A DNA stretch of 64,000 nucleotides from contig CM029636.1 in the NCBI GenBank assembly GCA_017311315.1, forward strand, positions 20,966,139 to 21,030,138, written 5' to 3'. The notes under the pieces are model-generated. The model was not told the origin of the DNA. It made no database searches and saw only the letters and a program-made list of their open reading frames with translations. Position numbers and translations under genes: made by a program. The stretch comes from Dendrocalamus latiflorus. Taxonomy: Eukaryota > Streptophyta > Magnoliopsida > Poales > Poaceae. This document shows positions 53,776 to 64,000 of this stretch, piece after piece. The first letter of the stretch is position 1. Every line of letters begins with the position of its first letter.

Positions 53776-56700
53776 CTATACGTAATATCGCCGCAGCTTG
53801 TCTGCGTTCCACGTGTGGCGGAGAGTCTGTCCCTCGAGTGTGGCGAGTCGATAAGCTCCCTTCTGCAAGGCTTCCACCACGATATACGGACCTTCCCACT
53901 TTGATTCCAGCTTGCCCACAGTCTCCGCACGGAGCGCCATTCTGAGGACAAGATCCCCGGGCTTGAACCCCCGTGGGTATATGGAACGGTCTCGAGTGCA
54001 CACCGTCTGCCGCGCGTACTTCTGGATGTGCTAGGCTGCACTCGCCCGCGCCCCGTTGAGGAGGTCCAAGGACACGCGGCGCTCCTCGTCGGGGGCTTGG
54101 ACGAGGACCCTCCGCGAGCCTGCCTTAATTTCCTCAGGCGTTACTGCCTCGTCGCCAAAAAGGAGCTTGAAAGGCGTAAACCCTGTCGGGTGCGTCACCG
54201 TCGTGCAGAGGGACCAGAGAACGCTGTGAAGCTCGCTCGGCCACTTGCCCTTCGGTAGCCCGACTAGGCGCTTCTTGACGGCGATGGATATAGCGCCGTT
54301 CGCCCGCTCAACCGCGCCGTTGGATTGGGGGTGCCCGACCAAGGCGAATCGAAGTATGATGCCCATGCTGTCGCAGAACTCTTTGAAGGGGGCGGCATCG
54401 AACTGCAGGTCGTTATCGACGGTGAGTTCCCTGGGCACGCCAAAACGACATATGATGTTCTGCCAGAGGAAGCGCTGCATGGCCGCCGAGGTTATCTTTG
54501 CCAGGGCTACTGCCTCCGGCCACCTGGAAAAATACTCCAACGCGACAACCACAAACCGCAGGTCCCCTGGTGCTCGGGGAAGCGGTCCTACTATGTCGAC
54601 GCCCCAGCGCGCCAACGACCACACCGGGGGAATGGGGTTGAGGCTCATCAGGGGCCTATGGATGATACGCCCCATCCATTGGCACCCCTGACACCGACGC
54701 ACGAGGTCCTGTGCGTCGCTTATGGCAGTCGGCCAGTAAAAGCCTTGCCTAAACGCCTTGTCGACCAACGATCTTGGCGCCAGGTGGGACCCACACACCC
54801 CCGCATGGATCTCTGCGAGGAGGTTCTTCCCCTCCTCGTCCGAGAGGCATCGCAAGAACGACGCGCAGACCCCCTTCTTGTAGAGTATCCCTTCAAGCAC
54901 CTGGAAAGATCTGGCGCAGTGTTGCAGATGCCGGAGCTCGGCGGGGTCGTCCGGCTCGGCGATGCCCTGCAGAAAATTGAAGATGCGCTCTCGCCAATCG
55001 CCTTGTTGGACGATTTGATGAACAAGGGCCGCGTCTCGGGTGTCTTGCGCGATGGCCGCTTGTGGTAACACTTCATAAAATGCCCCGTCAGGAGGCGGCA
55101 CCTGCTGGCTAGCCGCCTTCGCGAGGGCATCGGCCTGCTCATTTTCTACGCGAGGAATGGCCTTGACCGTGATGCCCAAGAAGTGTCGTTCCCTCGCTCT
55201 TACGGCCGCGAGGTACTTGGCCAGCTCGGCGTCCTTGGCTTGATACGACTTGTCTACCTGGCCTGTCACTAGACGCGAGTCCGTGCGGACGAGCACTCGC
55301 CGCGCACCAATTGCCTTGAGCTTTGTCAGGCCGAAGAGCAGCGCCTTATACTCAGCCGTGTTGTTGGTGGCTGGAAAGGCGAGGCGCGCTGAGTACAGGA
55401 GGCGCCGCCCCTCGGGCGTGGCGATCACTGCACCTACGCCTGCGCCCATGACACCGTAGGCTCCGTCGACAGTGAGCGTCCAGACCGGGTCATCGTGCTT
55501 CTGGACGGGCTGCGCGGGCGGGGTCCATTCTGCGAGGAAATCGGCGAGAACTTGAGACTTGATTGCCGTCCGCGAGGCGTACGTCAGGGAGAATGGGGCG
55601 AGCTCCGCAACCCACTTGTCGATACGCCCTGTGGATTCCTTATTGTGCAACATCTCCGCCAAGGGGAACGAGGAAGGCACCGTGATCGGGTGGGCCAGAA
55701 AATAATGTCGGAGCTTCCTGGAAGCCATGATCAGCGCATAAGCAAGCTTTTCAAGCTCCGTATACCTCGTCTTGGCGCCTTGGAGGGCTTCGGAGGCGAA
55801 GTACACGGGTCGCTGTATGGCTCCCTCTTCCAAGACGAGAACGGCGCTGACCGCTGTGGCTGACGCGGCCAGGTAGAGCAAGAGGGGAGCCTCTGGCGAT
55901 GGGGCGACTAGAGTGGGGAGAGTCGCCAGATGTTTCTTGAGCTCGTTGAAGGCTTCCACACAATGATTGTCCCACCGGAATCCGTCGCACCCGCGGAGTG
56001 TCTTGAAGAACGGCAGACCCCGCTCCGCCACCCGAGACAGGAAAAGGCTAAGGGCTGCCATGCGGCCCGCCAGCCTCTGGACCTCCTGTGTCGTCTTCGG
56101 CGGCTCCATATCCAGGATGGCCTCGACCTTATCAGGATTCGCCTGGATGCCCCGTCCGGATACGAGGAAGCCCAGGAGTTTGCCCGCCTGCACACCAAAG
56201 ACACATTTGTCGGGGTTGAGCTTGATGCCTGCCTTCCTGAGGTTGTCGAAGGTCTCCTGGAGGTCCCGGCCGTGCAAGGCGAGCTGGCGGGTTTTGACTA
56301 CCACATCGTCGACGTAGGCTTCCACATTCCTCCCAAGCTAGGCGGCCAGGGCAAGCGCGATGAGTCGAGTAAAGGTAGCACCTGCATTCTTCAAACCGAA
56401 AGGCATCCTGACAAAGCAGAAAGTCCCAATCGGCGTAATGAAGCTAGTCTTGTCCTCGTCATCTTCGGCCATGTATACCTGATGGTATCCAGAGTAGGCA
56501 TCCAAGAAGCTCATTAGCTCGCACCCGGCGGTAGCGTCAACCAACTGATCGATGCGCGGCAAGGGGTAGTTGTCTTTTGGGCACGCCTTGTTGAGTGCCG
56601 TAAAGTCAATGCACATACGCCAGGCCCCGCTGGCTTTCTTGACCAACACTGGATTAGCGAGCCACGCCAGGTGATGGACCTCGCGAATGACCCCGGCCCG

Positions 56701-59238
56701 GAGAAGCTTCGTCACCTCTACCTTGGCCGCCTGTTGCCGATCCATGGACATACGGTGGAGCTTTTGCTTGACTGGCTTTGCATCGGGGCGGATCGCCAGG
56801 CGATGCTCGATTATTGCACGATCTACACCCTTGATGTCCTCCGGCGACCACGCAAAAACATCGGCATTGTTCTGAAGCACGCGGAGTAAGTCGCGTTCGA
56901 CCTCCGGCGGGAGCCCCTCGCCAATGGACACAAATTGCCCCTCCGCCTGAAGCGGCACCTTCTTGACCCCGCCTTCGGGGCGCGGCTTAGGTGTCCATCC
57001 CGGGGCGGAGGGCGCGTCACCGGCCGTGTCCGCGAGGGCGTGCACCATACGAGGTGGATCCCGGATGCTGACTTCGGTGCGCCTGGCAAGGTCCTGGTCG
57101 CCGAAGATGGTGATAACACCCTCTGGACCTGGGAGCTTCATGCATAGGAAGGCGTGGTGTGGGATCGCCCCGAAGGAGTTGATGGCGGGCCGTCCCAATA
57201 TGACGTTGTAGGGGTGTGGAATGTCCACGACGTCGAAGACGATATGCTTGCTTCGGCTGTTTCCCTCCTGGCGGAGTGTAACTGGGAGGGACATACTCCC
57301 CAGGGCCTCCAGGGGCTGGCCTCCAAAGCCTTGAAGCGGAGCTCCCGACTACTCTAGACGATTCCGGGGAATCCCCATACGATCGAGGGCCCCTGCGAAC
57401 AGAATGTTCGCGGAGCTTCCCCCATCAACGAGGATGCGCCTGACATCGCAGCCTGCGATGTGGGCCTGTATGACCAAGGGATCTTGGTGAGGGAACTCCA
57501 CGCCCCTGGCATCATTCGAGGTGAAGGTGATGTTGCAAGGCGACATCCACGGCTCCGGCTCCTCCAAGGGAGCCCCGGATGGGGAACCTCCGGTGATGGC
57601 GCTGACGGCGCGGCTCCGCGCGCTGTCCCCGTCGGAGACTCGTAGGGGGCTATTCTTTGGGAGCCGTACACGAGCTTCGGCAGGAGGCCGAAGGGATGAG
57701 GCCCGCGGTTTGGGCATGACCCGTCGCAACTCCATGACCGCAATGCATGCGTTCGTGTAGCGATCACCGTAACCATGCACCTCGCACCACTTGTCGCGAT
57801 CTAGAATTTCTTGTTCCGCACGGGGTCGTTCGTGGCAGCTCGGCCCGGCCTCCCATCCCCGCGAGCCAGGAGCAGGTCCTTGGGGGACGCTCTCGACGCC
57901 AGGGACATGGCGGGCTTTTTGTGGCCTGCGCTGGTGACGCCGGGGCCTGCGCCTGCTCCTAGAAGTGCCTTCCTGTTCCCTAGTATCGTTACCGTCAGGG
58001 ACAGCTTCCCGAGGCCCCTGGCCTCGGTCTTGCTTCGGGGAGTCGTCTCTCGCCGCCCCCCCTTCGCTCGGTGGACACTTCGCTTGAACAGGGCCGAGGG
58101 TGTCCGCGCCGCGTCTCCGCGCATCTTCCTCCGCCCGTGCGTACTCCTCCATTTTGTCGAAGAGCCTGGCCACCGTCTTGATCGGCTTCCGCGCGTTATA
58201 CTCAGCCATCGGGCCCGGGCGAAGGCCCTGTATGGCTGCACTGACGACGGTGGTTTTGTTGACGTCTTTGATCTGGCAACGTACCTTCGCGAAGCGCTTG
58301 AAATAGTCCCTGAGCTTCTCCGAAGGCTTCTGCTTCACCGCGAACAGCCGGTCCGCGTCGACTCGCCCGACATAGTTCCCTTGAAAGTTGTTGTAAAGGC
58401 GGTCGCGGACCTGCTCCCACGCGTAAACGGAGTTTGGCTTTATGGTAAAAAACCAGGAAAGCGTCATTCCTTGCAACGCGAGGGGGAGTCCCTTCGCCTT
58501 TGTAGTGTCGTCTCCTCCAGCGGCTTCGATTGCAGTCTCATACACTCGCACGAACTCCCGAGGGTCCGTGTCACCTTTGTATGGTTCGATGGCGCTGGGA
58601 AACTTGAAGTCTTCAGGCCACGCCGCCTGCTGTAGGCCCGCCGATAGTGGGGACTCCGGATCGACGCGCCGCAGCTGCATGCGGCTGGACGTGGGGGCGT
58701 CGCGGCTGTCCGCCTTCTCTGGCGTGGGCTCTGGTGCGACCGCAGGCGTGGTCTGCTAGCTCCGAGCCTTCTGCAGATCTCGGACAACCCCGCGAAGATC
58801 CCCTAACTCCCGCCGGAACGCGTTGATGGCCGCCAGCAAGGCACCTTCCACCGCGGGTGCGGGAGCGCCTAGCGGACGGGTCGACGCGGCGATGGCCACC
58901 TCCCGAGCCCCCGAGTTGCCGGCTGCTCTCCCGCGGCTAGCTCCGGCCACGCGGTCCGCGCCACCATCGATCGTTGCGGCGAGTGTGGCGGGGTCGGTTG
59001 TCGTCGCTGCAGTGGCGGGGTCGGTTGTTGTCGTGGCGGTGGCGGGGTCGGTCGTCGTCGTGGCGGTGGCGGGGTCGGTCGTCGCAGCGCGAACGCTGAC
59101 GTCCACGGCCGCCGCGCCCACGCCGTCACCCGCGACCGCGACAGCCGACGCCGAAGCCCCGGTACCGACACGACGCCCCGCCCCGGCCGTCTTCTTCCCC
59201 TTCACTGCCGACGCCGACGAATCTTTTTTCGGTGCCAT
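53776..59238 (-). pseudogene. Tat gag-pol polyprotein, one frame with four TAG stops
   Basis: All pieces share one frame over 1,821 codons, from MAPKKDSS (59238) to KLRRYYV-stop (53776). Order: low-complexity Thr/Ala/Asp N-terminus; gag (REFVRVYETAIEAAG, about 58600); protease VDGGSSANILF (about 57400); reverse transcriptase FLDAYSGYHQ and YVDD; a first RNase H (ETARYTELEKLAYAL-like); a second, archaeal-type RNase H (VDGAYGVMGAGVGAV, NNTAEYKALLFGL, TDSRLV); integrase HHCC finger and catalytic D, D, E (VDIVGP, VDNDLQF, GAVERANG). Stops are TAG at 58756, 57349, 56338 and 54031, each where Gln fits. The third lies just before the YVDD box. No frameshift was found. Confidence 0.9.
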
Positions 59239-59266
59239 CCTTCGGATTTCAGGCTTGCTCCTGTCC

Positions 59267-59284
59267 TCCCCACGGACGGCGCCA
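59267..59284 (-). other. Primer-binding site of the Tat element
   Basis: TGGCGCCGTCCGTGGGGA on the minus strand, two bases from the 5' LTR; resembles tRNA-Asp sites of plant gypsy elements with a few changes. Confidence 0.82.
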
Positions 59285-59286
59285 AC

Positions 59287-59518
59287 TGTTGTGGTTACAG
59301 ACCAAACAGAGAGAGATATGGTAGTGGAGAGTAGGAGAGATGATGGTCCTCTCCATGGCCTGTATTCCATATATATACATGGGGAGTGCTTTTACAATTA
59401 TACCCTTACATCTGAGTATCCCCTTCAAGGGCACTTATGTCATTACACATGGCCTATTCTGGGCTTTATAACCTTCTACCAGGCCTGCTGGGTTTAGGTG
59501 GGGGCCACCCCTACAACA
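59287..59518 (-). repeat. 5' LTR of the Tat element
   Basis: 232 bp, identical by eye to the partner except for two microsatellite lengths. Confidence 0.93.
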
Positions 59519-59523
59519 GAAAC

Positions 59524-60204
59524 AAAAATAGAAAAAGCTCACGCATGCATCAGCAGAAGAAGCTCACGCATGCATACAGAAACACATGATCAAGCATCAA
59601 TGCATGCAAGCCGCCGCTCACTATTTCTCTTTCTTTTTTTCTTTTCCAATCCAACTCTCGATCCTCTCTTCGATTGATGCACAAAATCGACACGGCTACC
59701 GCACCAAAAATTCACCAGCGAAACACTCGGCCGCCGCTCGCCGTTTTTCCAATCAAAATGAGTCGCCAATCACAACTTCCATGCATGCAACGTATTATAT
59801 ACATGCATCAGATTTCCATCAGACTCCATCGCCGCTCCGTATTTTTTTTTCTTTTTTCTTTTTGTCTCAGTACGAGTTCACGCCTGGCCGCCACTCGTGT
59901 ATATGAATCAATACGAGTGTCGGCCGTCTTCCATCACGCATGCAAACACAAGATCAACAAGATGCCAATTATCCATCAGCATATGCCTGCATACGAGACT
60001 TTTTCTTTTTTTTTGTTTTTACTATTCCATGAACGCGCACGGCGCTCACAAGTTCTGACCGTATATAGATGCAACCAAGTATATCTTCTATTCAATATCT
60101 ACTCAAAATCCTAATACAACTCGTCCAACTGAGCCAAGGCCTTTTTTACCTCAACTAGGCTTTTGGCCCACTAATTTTCAAGGGACCCGAAACCCTTCCT
60201 AACA
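59524..60204 (-). repeat. Copia 5' LTR, outer part
   Basis: Continues the LTR begun at 47456. The whole LTR is about 796 bp and starts TGTTAGGAAGGGTTTCGGG on the minus strand. It contains repeated CGCATGCAT words. Its outer tip abuts the hAT element at 60207. Confidence 0.72.
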
Positions 60205-60206
60205 CG

Positions 60207-61625
60207 CAGTGGCGAATCCAGGATGAAAATAGAGGGGGAGCTCTACTGTTGAGGCTATAGCACAACATAAATATATCAAAGCTATATCTACTAGTTTTTT
60301 GCCATTGGAATATCAAATTCATACATAAATAGGAAGAGAACAAATTGAAAATGTATGATACAATAAATTTAGTACCTTGCTAATGGATAATGTGCCCCCA
60401 AATGTTCATAAATATGTGAGTACCGATCTGTAGATAAAAAATATCAAATGTAGTGATACAATATTAAATTTTGAATGTCCATAAACATTAAAAATGAAAT
60501 GGAAACATACCACTAAGTCACTAAATCTAATTACAACACAATTTCACTCTACGAATTTTCATGCTGGATCGGCAATAATATCATCTGGATTAAATTCATG
60601 CCGAACCTTTTTTGCTTCAGTTCTGCTTTCTATGGTTGGAGGGTTACTGCTAGTTGCATTGTTTGAAAAATATTTGTGTAAAATTCGCTTCTTCATTTTT
60701 TGTAAATCTAAGAATAATTAAACAATAACTAGTTAATAACTGATTAAACAACTTAGCTAATCAATAGAACAATAATAAAATAGTATTCATATTCACAGAT
60801 TCACTCACATTCACAGATCAGTGTATCATGGATTCACGGTCGCCGGTTGGTCCCACGGAGTCACACGTCAGTTCGTCACGGACGGAGTCGTTGGCTCCTG
60901 CGCAGCGCAAATCTGAAATCACCCATAAACTCGCCTCGCCTCACCTCAGTGCTCACCACGTCCACAGTCCAACAGTCGCCTTGTCCTCACCAGTCACCAC
61001 AGTCGCCTCGTCCTCTCCGTCTCTCAAGTCTCGAGTCGCCGACCGCATCCTGGCCCTCCCCCACCCCAGCTCCCCCTCCGCTGCGCCGGCCGCCTCCGGC
61101 CTCCCCCTCCCCGGCTCCCCCTCTGCCGCGCCGGCCGCCTCCCCTCCCTGGCTCCCCCTCTGCCGCGCCGGCCGCCTCCCCCTCCCCAGCTCCCACTCCG
61201 CCGCGTCGGCCGCCTGGCTACGAACGATGGTGAGTCTCTACTCTCTCTCTCCGACTCGACGGCGGCTCGGCCTCTTCGTGACCTGATCTGTTGAGGTGTG
61301 ATGTTCATCTTCCTCGACCTTATCTAGTATCTACTGTTGAGTGTTGACTGTTCTGGGTTTTGGGCCAGGATTCGCCACAGATTTGGGCCGGCTATGGTGC
61401 TGGGCGTTAAGACACTGACTGGGCCTAGCCTCATGCTTTCTTCAGCCTGGGCGACCGAGTTCTTCAACCTAGGTGACCGGGCTCATCCTCCGACAGACCG
61501 ACACGGCGACGTTCGACGTTCAAGTGTTCAAGCAAGCAGTAGCAGTGTCCGGGCAACCGCCAGCTGGGTCTTCTTCCACCGTGGGAGGAGGGGGTGCTCG
61601 AGCACCCACAGTGGATTCGCCACTG
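60207..61625. mobile_element. hAT-type element, 1.42 kb
   Basis: Perfect 14-bp inverted ends (CAGTGGCGAATCCA and TGGATTCGCCACTG) and an 8-bp duplication with one change (CTAACACG and CTAACATG). The ends resemble those of hAT elements encoding TTF-type zinc-finger transposases (recollection). The interior has a GC-rich Pro/Ser/Ala part (60850-61230) with frames on both strands, and no transposase domain. Non-autonomous. Confidence 0.85.
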
Positions 61626-62274
61626 CTAACATGGGTTTTCCAAAATTCTAACTCATCATGTGTTGAAGCCTACAGGACCGCACCTCCCATAGCTTCTCCA
61701 CGCATCATCCACCTTAGATCTCCATGTGCTCCAGTGTGAGCCCGACCACCTCGTGACATTCTCGACTGCCTGGACCTCAGATTTTCCCCTCCTAGTCCCG
61801 GTCTTCCTCGTCATCTCTCCACACTCAACCTGCACATGCAAAGACTAAATAACATTTTTCCGGCACAAGTTCTTTCCAACTTGACCAACATTAATCCTCG
61901 CACACACGCACACGCCTCGAATAACAATACTAAGCAATGTTGTCAATTATTCATCATCATAAAAATTCTAGACCTAGCCACATGATCTAACATTTAGTCT
62001 TGTATAATCAGCTGAGCATTGGAAGGATAGTGTTCCACGATGCCAATGTAAATGAAATCTTGCCAAATTTTGGCAATTAACCAAGGAGTAGCCAAGTTCA
62101 AATCAAACGTAACTCTCTGCCTAAAGGGGTAGGTTTTCAAGTGATTAAAGGTTGTAGTTGCATGTTGCGCTTAAAGTATTCTCTAGGTAGCTTAATTTTC
62201 TCCTTGAAAGAAAGAAGCACGAACTAAGATTTCAGTTGATAGCTATTTCTCTCTAGAGGAAAGTAACAACTAAT
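61626..62274. other. Flank with the second copy of the dispersed block
   Basis: 61640-61860 is a C-rich non-coding stretch. 62090-62240 is the partner of 14743-14893. No gene. Confidence 0.5.
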
Positions 62275-62505
62275 GGGCCTATTTTTTTTTACTGAGGCTT
62301 TTGGCATTTGGCTATGGCTTATAGCTTTTAGGCTGTTCGTGCATGAGATTACAGAGTAACAGAAACTCACATATGATTTTTACCGATATAAATGAAGTCA
62401 GTATAGTATATACTATAATTAACTAGTAGACCCTATTTTAAAAAATATTTTGTTTAAAAGTTAGCTACCATGGAAAAAACTAAAAGCTAAAAAAAGCAGG
62501 GGTAA
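62275..62505. mobile_element. MITE, same family as 8751-8979
   Basis: GGGCCTATTTTTTTTTACTG at the left and CTAAAAAAAGCAGG at the right. The interior is the reverse complement of the other copies (TTACAGAGTAAC, ATATAAATGAAGTC). Confidence 0.65.
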
Positions 62506-62702
62506 TACTTGTGCAACACAGACGGCATCGATGCGTGTGCTGGGCGAGCAAAGCAAGGTAGCACATTATTAGTTAGTACCAAATCATGTCCATGTGTGTG
62601 CTGTCAATGTAGCATATTATTAGGTAGCACATTATTACCTAGCATTTTCCCTTCACTCTCTAAAGAAAGCGACCAGGTGCCTTGCATTGCTAGCCCAGTA
62701 GT
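62506..62702. other. Short spacer
   Basis: Three imperfect copies of GTAGCACATTATTA in 150 bp; no gene. Confidence 0.45.
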
Positions 62703-62869
62703 TAGGGGTGGAAACGAGCCGAGCCGAGCTGGCTTGAGCTAAGCTCGTTTCGGCTCGGGTGAATAGTAGGCTCAGCTCGTTTCCAAAACGAGCTACGAGA
62801 CAGGCTCGGCTCGGCTCGAAATGCGTCTCAAGCCAGCTCGCGAGCCAGAACAGCTCGCAGATAACAGAG

Positions 62870-63560
62870 CAGACAACAAGCAGTAGAAGCAGAGAGCAGT
62901 TCACAGAGAGTTCACAGCAGCGCAGCAACAGACAGCAGACAGCAGCAGTTCAAAATTAGTAGCAGACAGCAGCAGTTCACATTCACAAATTAGTAGCAGA
63001 CAGCATCAGTTCACATTCACAAATTAGTAGCAGACAACAGCAGTTCACAAATTAGACAGCAAGCAGCAGAAGCAGAGAGCAGTTCACAGAGAGTTCACAG
63101 CAGCAGCAGCAGATAGCAGACAGCAGTAGTTCACAAAAATTAGCAGCAGACAGCAGCAGTTCACAAATTAGACAGCAATAGTTAGCAAATTAGACAGCAA
63201 GCAGCAGAAGCAGAGAGCAGTAGCTAGATGTTAAATGTACATGAAAACTTGAAAATTGACAGCTAGACTTCACAATCACAACCTTCCCACTGAGCAGTTC
63301 ACAAAATCACAGCTAGAGTTCACAGCAGCAACAGACAGGCAGACAATAGTAGCAGTTCACAACATCCTCACAAGTTTACAAACAGCGGCAGCAGACAGCA
63401 GTAGCAGTTGACAATTTCACATAATCACAACAGCAGGGAGCAGCAGCAATTCACAATTTCACAAAATCACAACAGCAGTTTACGGCAGCACTTAAGCAGC
63501 AGCAGACCAGCAGTTAAGCAGCAGCAGTTCAATAGCAGAAAGAAAAGAATAGAAATAAAA
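62870..63560. repeat. CAG/TTCACA-rich repeat in the hAT 3' region
   Basis: Imperfect units mixing AGCAGACAGCAGCAG and GTTCACAAATTAG. Longer repeats (AAGCAGCAGAAGCAGAGAGC) occur three times, at about 62877, 63063 and 63200. Confidence 0.75.
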
Positions 63561-63582
63561 TTGGTGGAAGCATTACCAGACA

Positions 63583-64000
63583 CTAGCTGCTCTCTACGAC
63601 GCTTTTAGGAAACGGAATGGTTTGAACATCATCCTCTTCATCTTCTTCCTGAAAAGATACATAATATTCAAGTTAACATAAGCAAAAACAAAATAGATAA
63701 ATATTGCAGTACAGATGAATCTACCACAACTATAGGAGATCTCATGTCATCATGTGCACCTCTAATCCAGCTGGAGGCACAAACCAAATGTTGAACCATA
63801 GTCGGACGTAAAGAACTCCGATAGTCATCTAGTACTCTACTTCCAGCACTGAAAGTTGATTCTGAAGATACAATGTTAGCTGGTACAGTCAAGAAATTCT
63901 TAGCCATGTTTGACACAACTGGAAATCTATGTGCATTCAAATTCCACCATGCGAGCAATTTGAAATCCTTGTTATCTAAACTCTCATTTACTTCATCTAG
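63583..64000 (-). CDS. hAT transposase, C-terminal part (two exons)
   Basis: The penultimate exon runs from the window edge to 63725, and the last exon is 63648-63583, joined by a GT-AG intron in phase 0. The reading starts in frame at the edge (LDEVNESLDNKDF). It contains the hAT dimerisation domain: LAWWNLNAHRFPVVSNMAKN, then VPANIVSSESTFSAGSRVLD, then RSSLRPTMVQHLVCASSWI. The acidic tail EEDEEDD and a short end follow. This domain holds transposase monomers together and supplies the last catalytic Glu. No stop or shift is visible. The catalytic core and BED finger lie outside the window. Confidence 0.88.

Larger units (their letters stand above)
47571..59518 (-). mobile_element. Complete Ty3/gypsy element, Tat lineage, 11.9 kb
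   Basis: LTRs of 242 and 232 bp (47571-47812, 59287-59518) have TG...CA ends and perfect GAAAC duplications (47566-47570 and 59519-59523). The primer-binding site at 59267-59284 (TGGCGCCGTCCGTGGGGA) matches tRNA-Asp-type sites. Gene order on the minus strand is gag, protease, reverse transcriptase, RNase H, a second RNase H, integrase. Then come a 54-bp array, an antisense ORF, a 67-bp array and the 3' LTR. The double RNase H and extra ORF place it in the Tat group. By eye the LTRs differ only in AG- and AT-repeat length. No clear polypurine tract is seen. Confidence 0.93.
62703..64000 (-). mobile_element. hAT transposon, 3' end (continues beyond the window)
   Basis: The terminus TAGGGGTGGAAACGAGCC is of the same TAGGGGTG type as the hAT ends at 7852 and 25502. 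A palindromic GAGCC/GGCTC-rich zone follows. A low-complexity zone (62860-63560) of CAGCAG and TTCACAAATTAG words comes next, then the transposase tail on the minus strand. The other terminus is off the window. Confidence 0.8.

Noticed and set aside
52866..54041. 391-codon minus-strand ORF with an 18-residue peptide repeat
   Set aside because: It is produced by the 54-bp array, whose length is a multiple of three; other frames are open too.
54325..55068. Plus-strand 247-codon ORF opposite integrase
   Set aside because: Overlaps the well-supported pol frame; no independent motif.
58823..59497. Plus-strand 224-codon ORF
   Set aside because: Shadow of the Ala/Thr-rich gag N-terminus on the minus strand.
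60828..61286. 152-codon Pro/Ser/Ala-rich ORF as a host gene
   Set aside because: Inside the hAT element, low complexity and open on both strands.

Overview
This window looks like nuclear DNA of a grass, most likely rice (Oryza) or a close relative. It is a nest of transposable elements with very few host genes. The evidence is Tat-type and long-LTR Ty3/gypsy elements, SIRE-like copia, CACTA elements with ACGGTT subterminal repeats, many hAT and PIF-type MITEs, GT-AG introns and GRF zinc-finger/plant-mobile-domain genes. Species is an inference. Nothing prokaryotic was seen.

Layout. 0-3.5 kb: a LINE reverse-transcriptase tail split by a probable 2.3-kb solo LTR full of GACCAC motifs; a 292-bp solo LTR with perfect 5-bp TSDs sits in the LINE 3' end. 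3.5-11 kb: MITEs, two hAT-type insertions, repeated flanks and the clearest host-type gene, a two-exon secreted defensin-like peptide (9442-9772). 11-15 kb: weakly recognisable LTR-like DNA. 15.3-18.5 kb: a decayed gypsy element (gag and integrase) containing a CACTA element with its own small ORF. 18.8-23.4 kb: a long-TIR element, possible small exons on the minus strand, and a hAT MITE.

24.4-35 kb is a module with a broken zinc-finger gene, a 31-bp tandem array interrupted by a hAT element, an intact two-exon GRF zinc-finger gene (27184-27589) and a plant-mobile-domain-like pseudogene. The last is cut in two by a complete, young, gag-only LTR retrotransposon (29041-34623, TSD GCGGG). 35.5-42.4 kb: a plus-strand copia element whose gag is split by a 4.38-kb solo LTR.

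43.1-60.2 kb: a truncated minus-strand copia element whose 5' LTR is split by a complete Tat-lineage gypsy element (47571-59518, TSD GAAAC). That element carries one continuous gag-pol frame with four TAG stops, a large antisense ORF with a coiled coil, and two tandem arrays (67-bp and 54-bp units) on either side of the antisense ORF. A 1.4-kb hAT element abuts the copia LTR tip. The right edge holds the 3' end of a probably autonomous hAT transposon, with a two-exon transposase tail running off the window.

Most coding content is transposon polyprotein. The probable host-type functions are the defensin-like peptide and perhaps the GRF zinc-finger protein. A recurrent feature is that nonsense codons in the decayed elements are nearly all TAG where the family has Gln or Trp, as expected from C-to-T decay of methylated cytosines. 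All coordinates and comparisons were made by eye.
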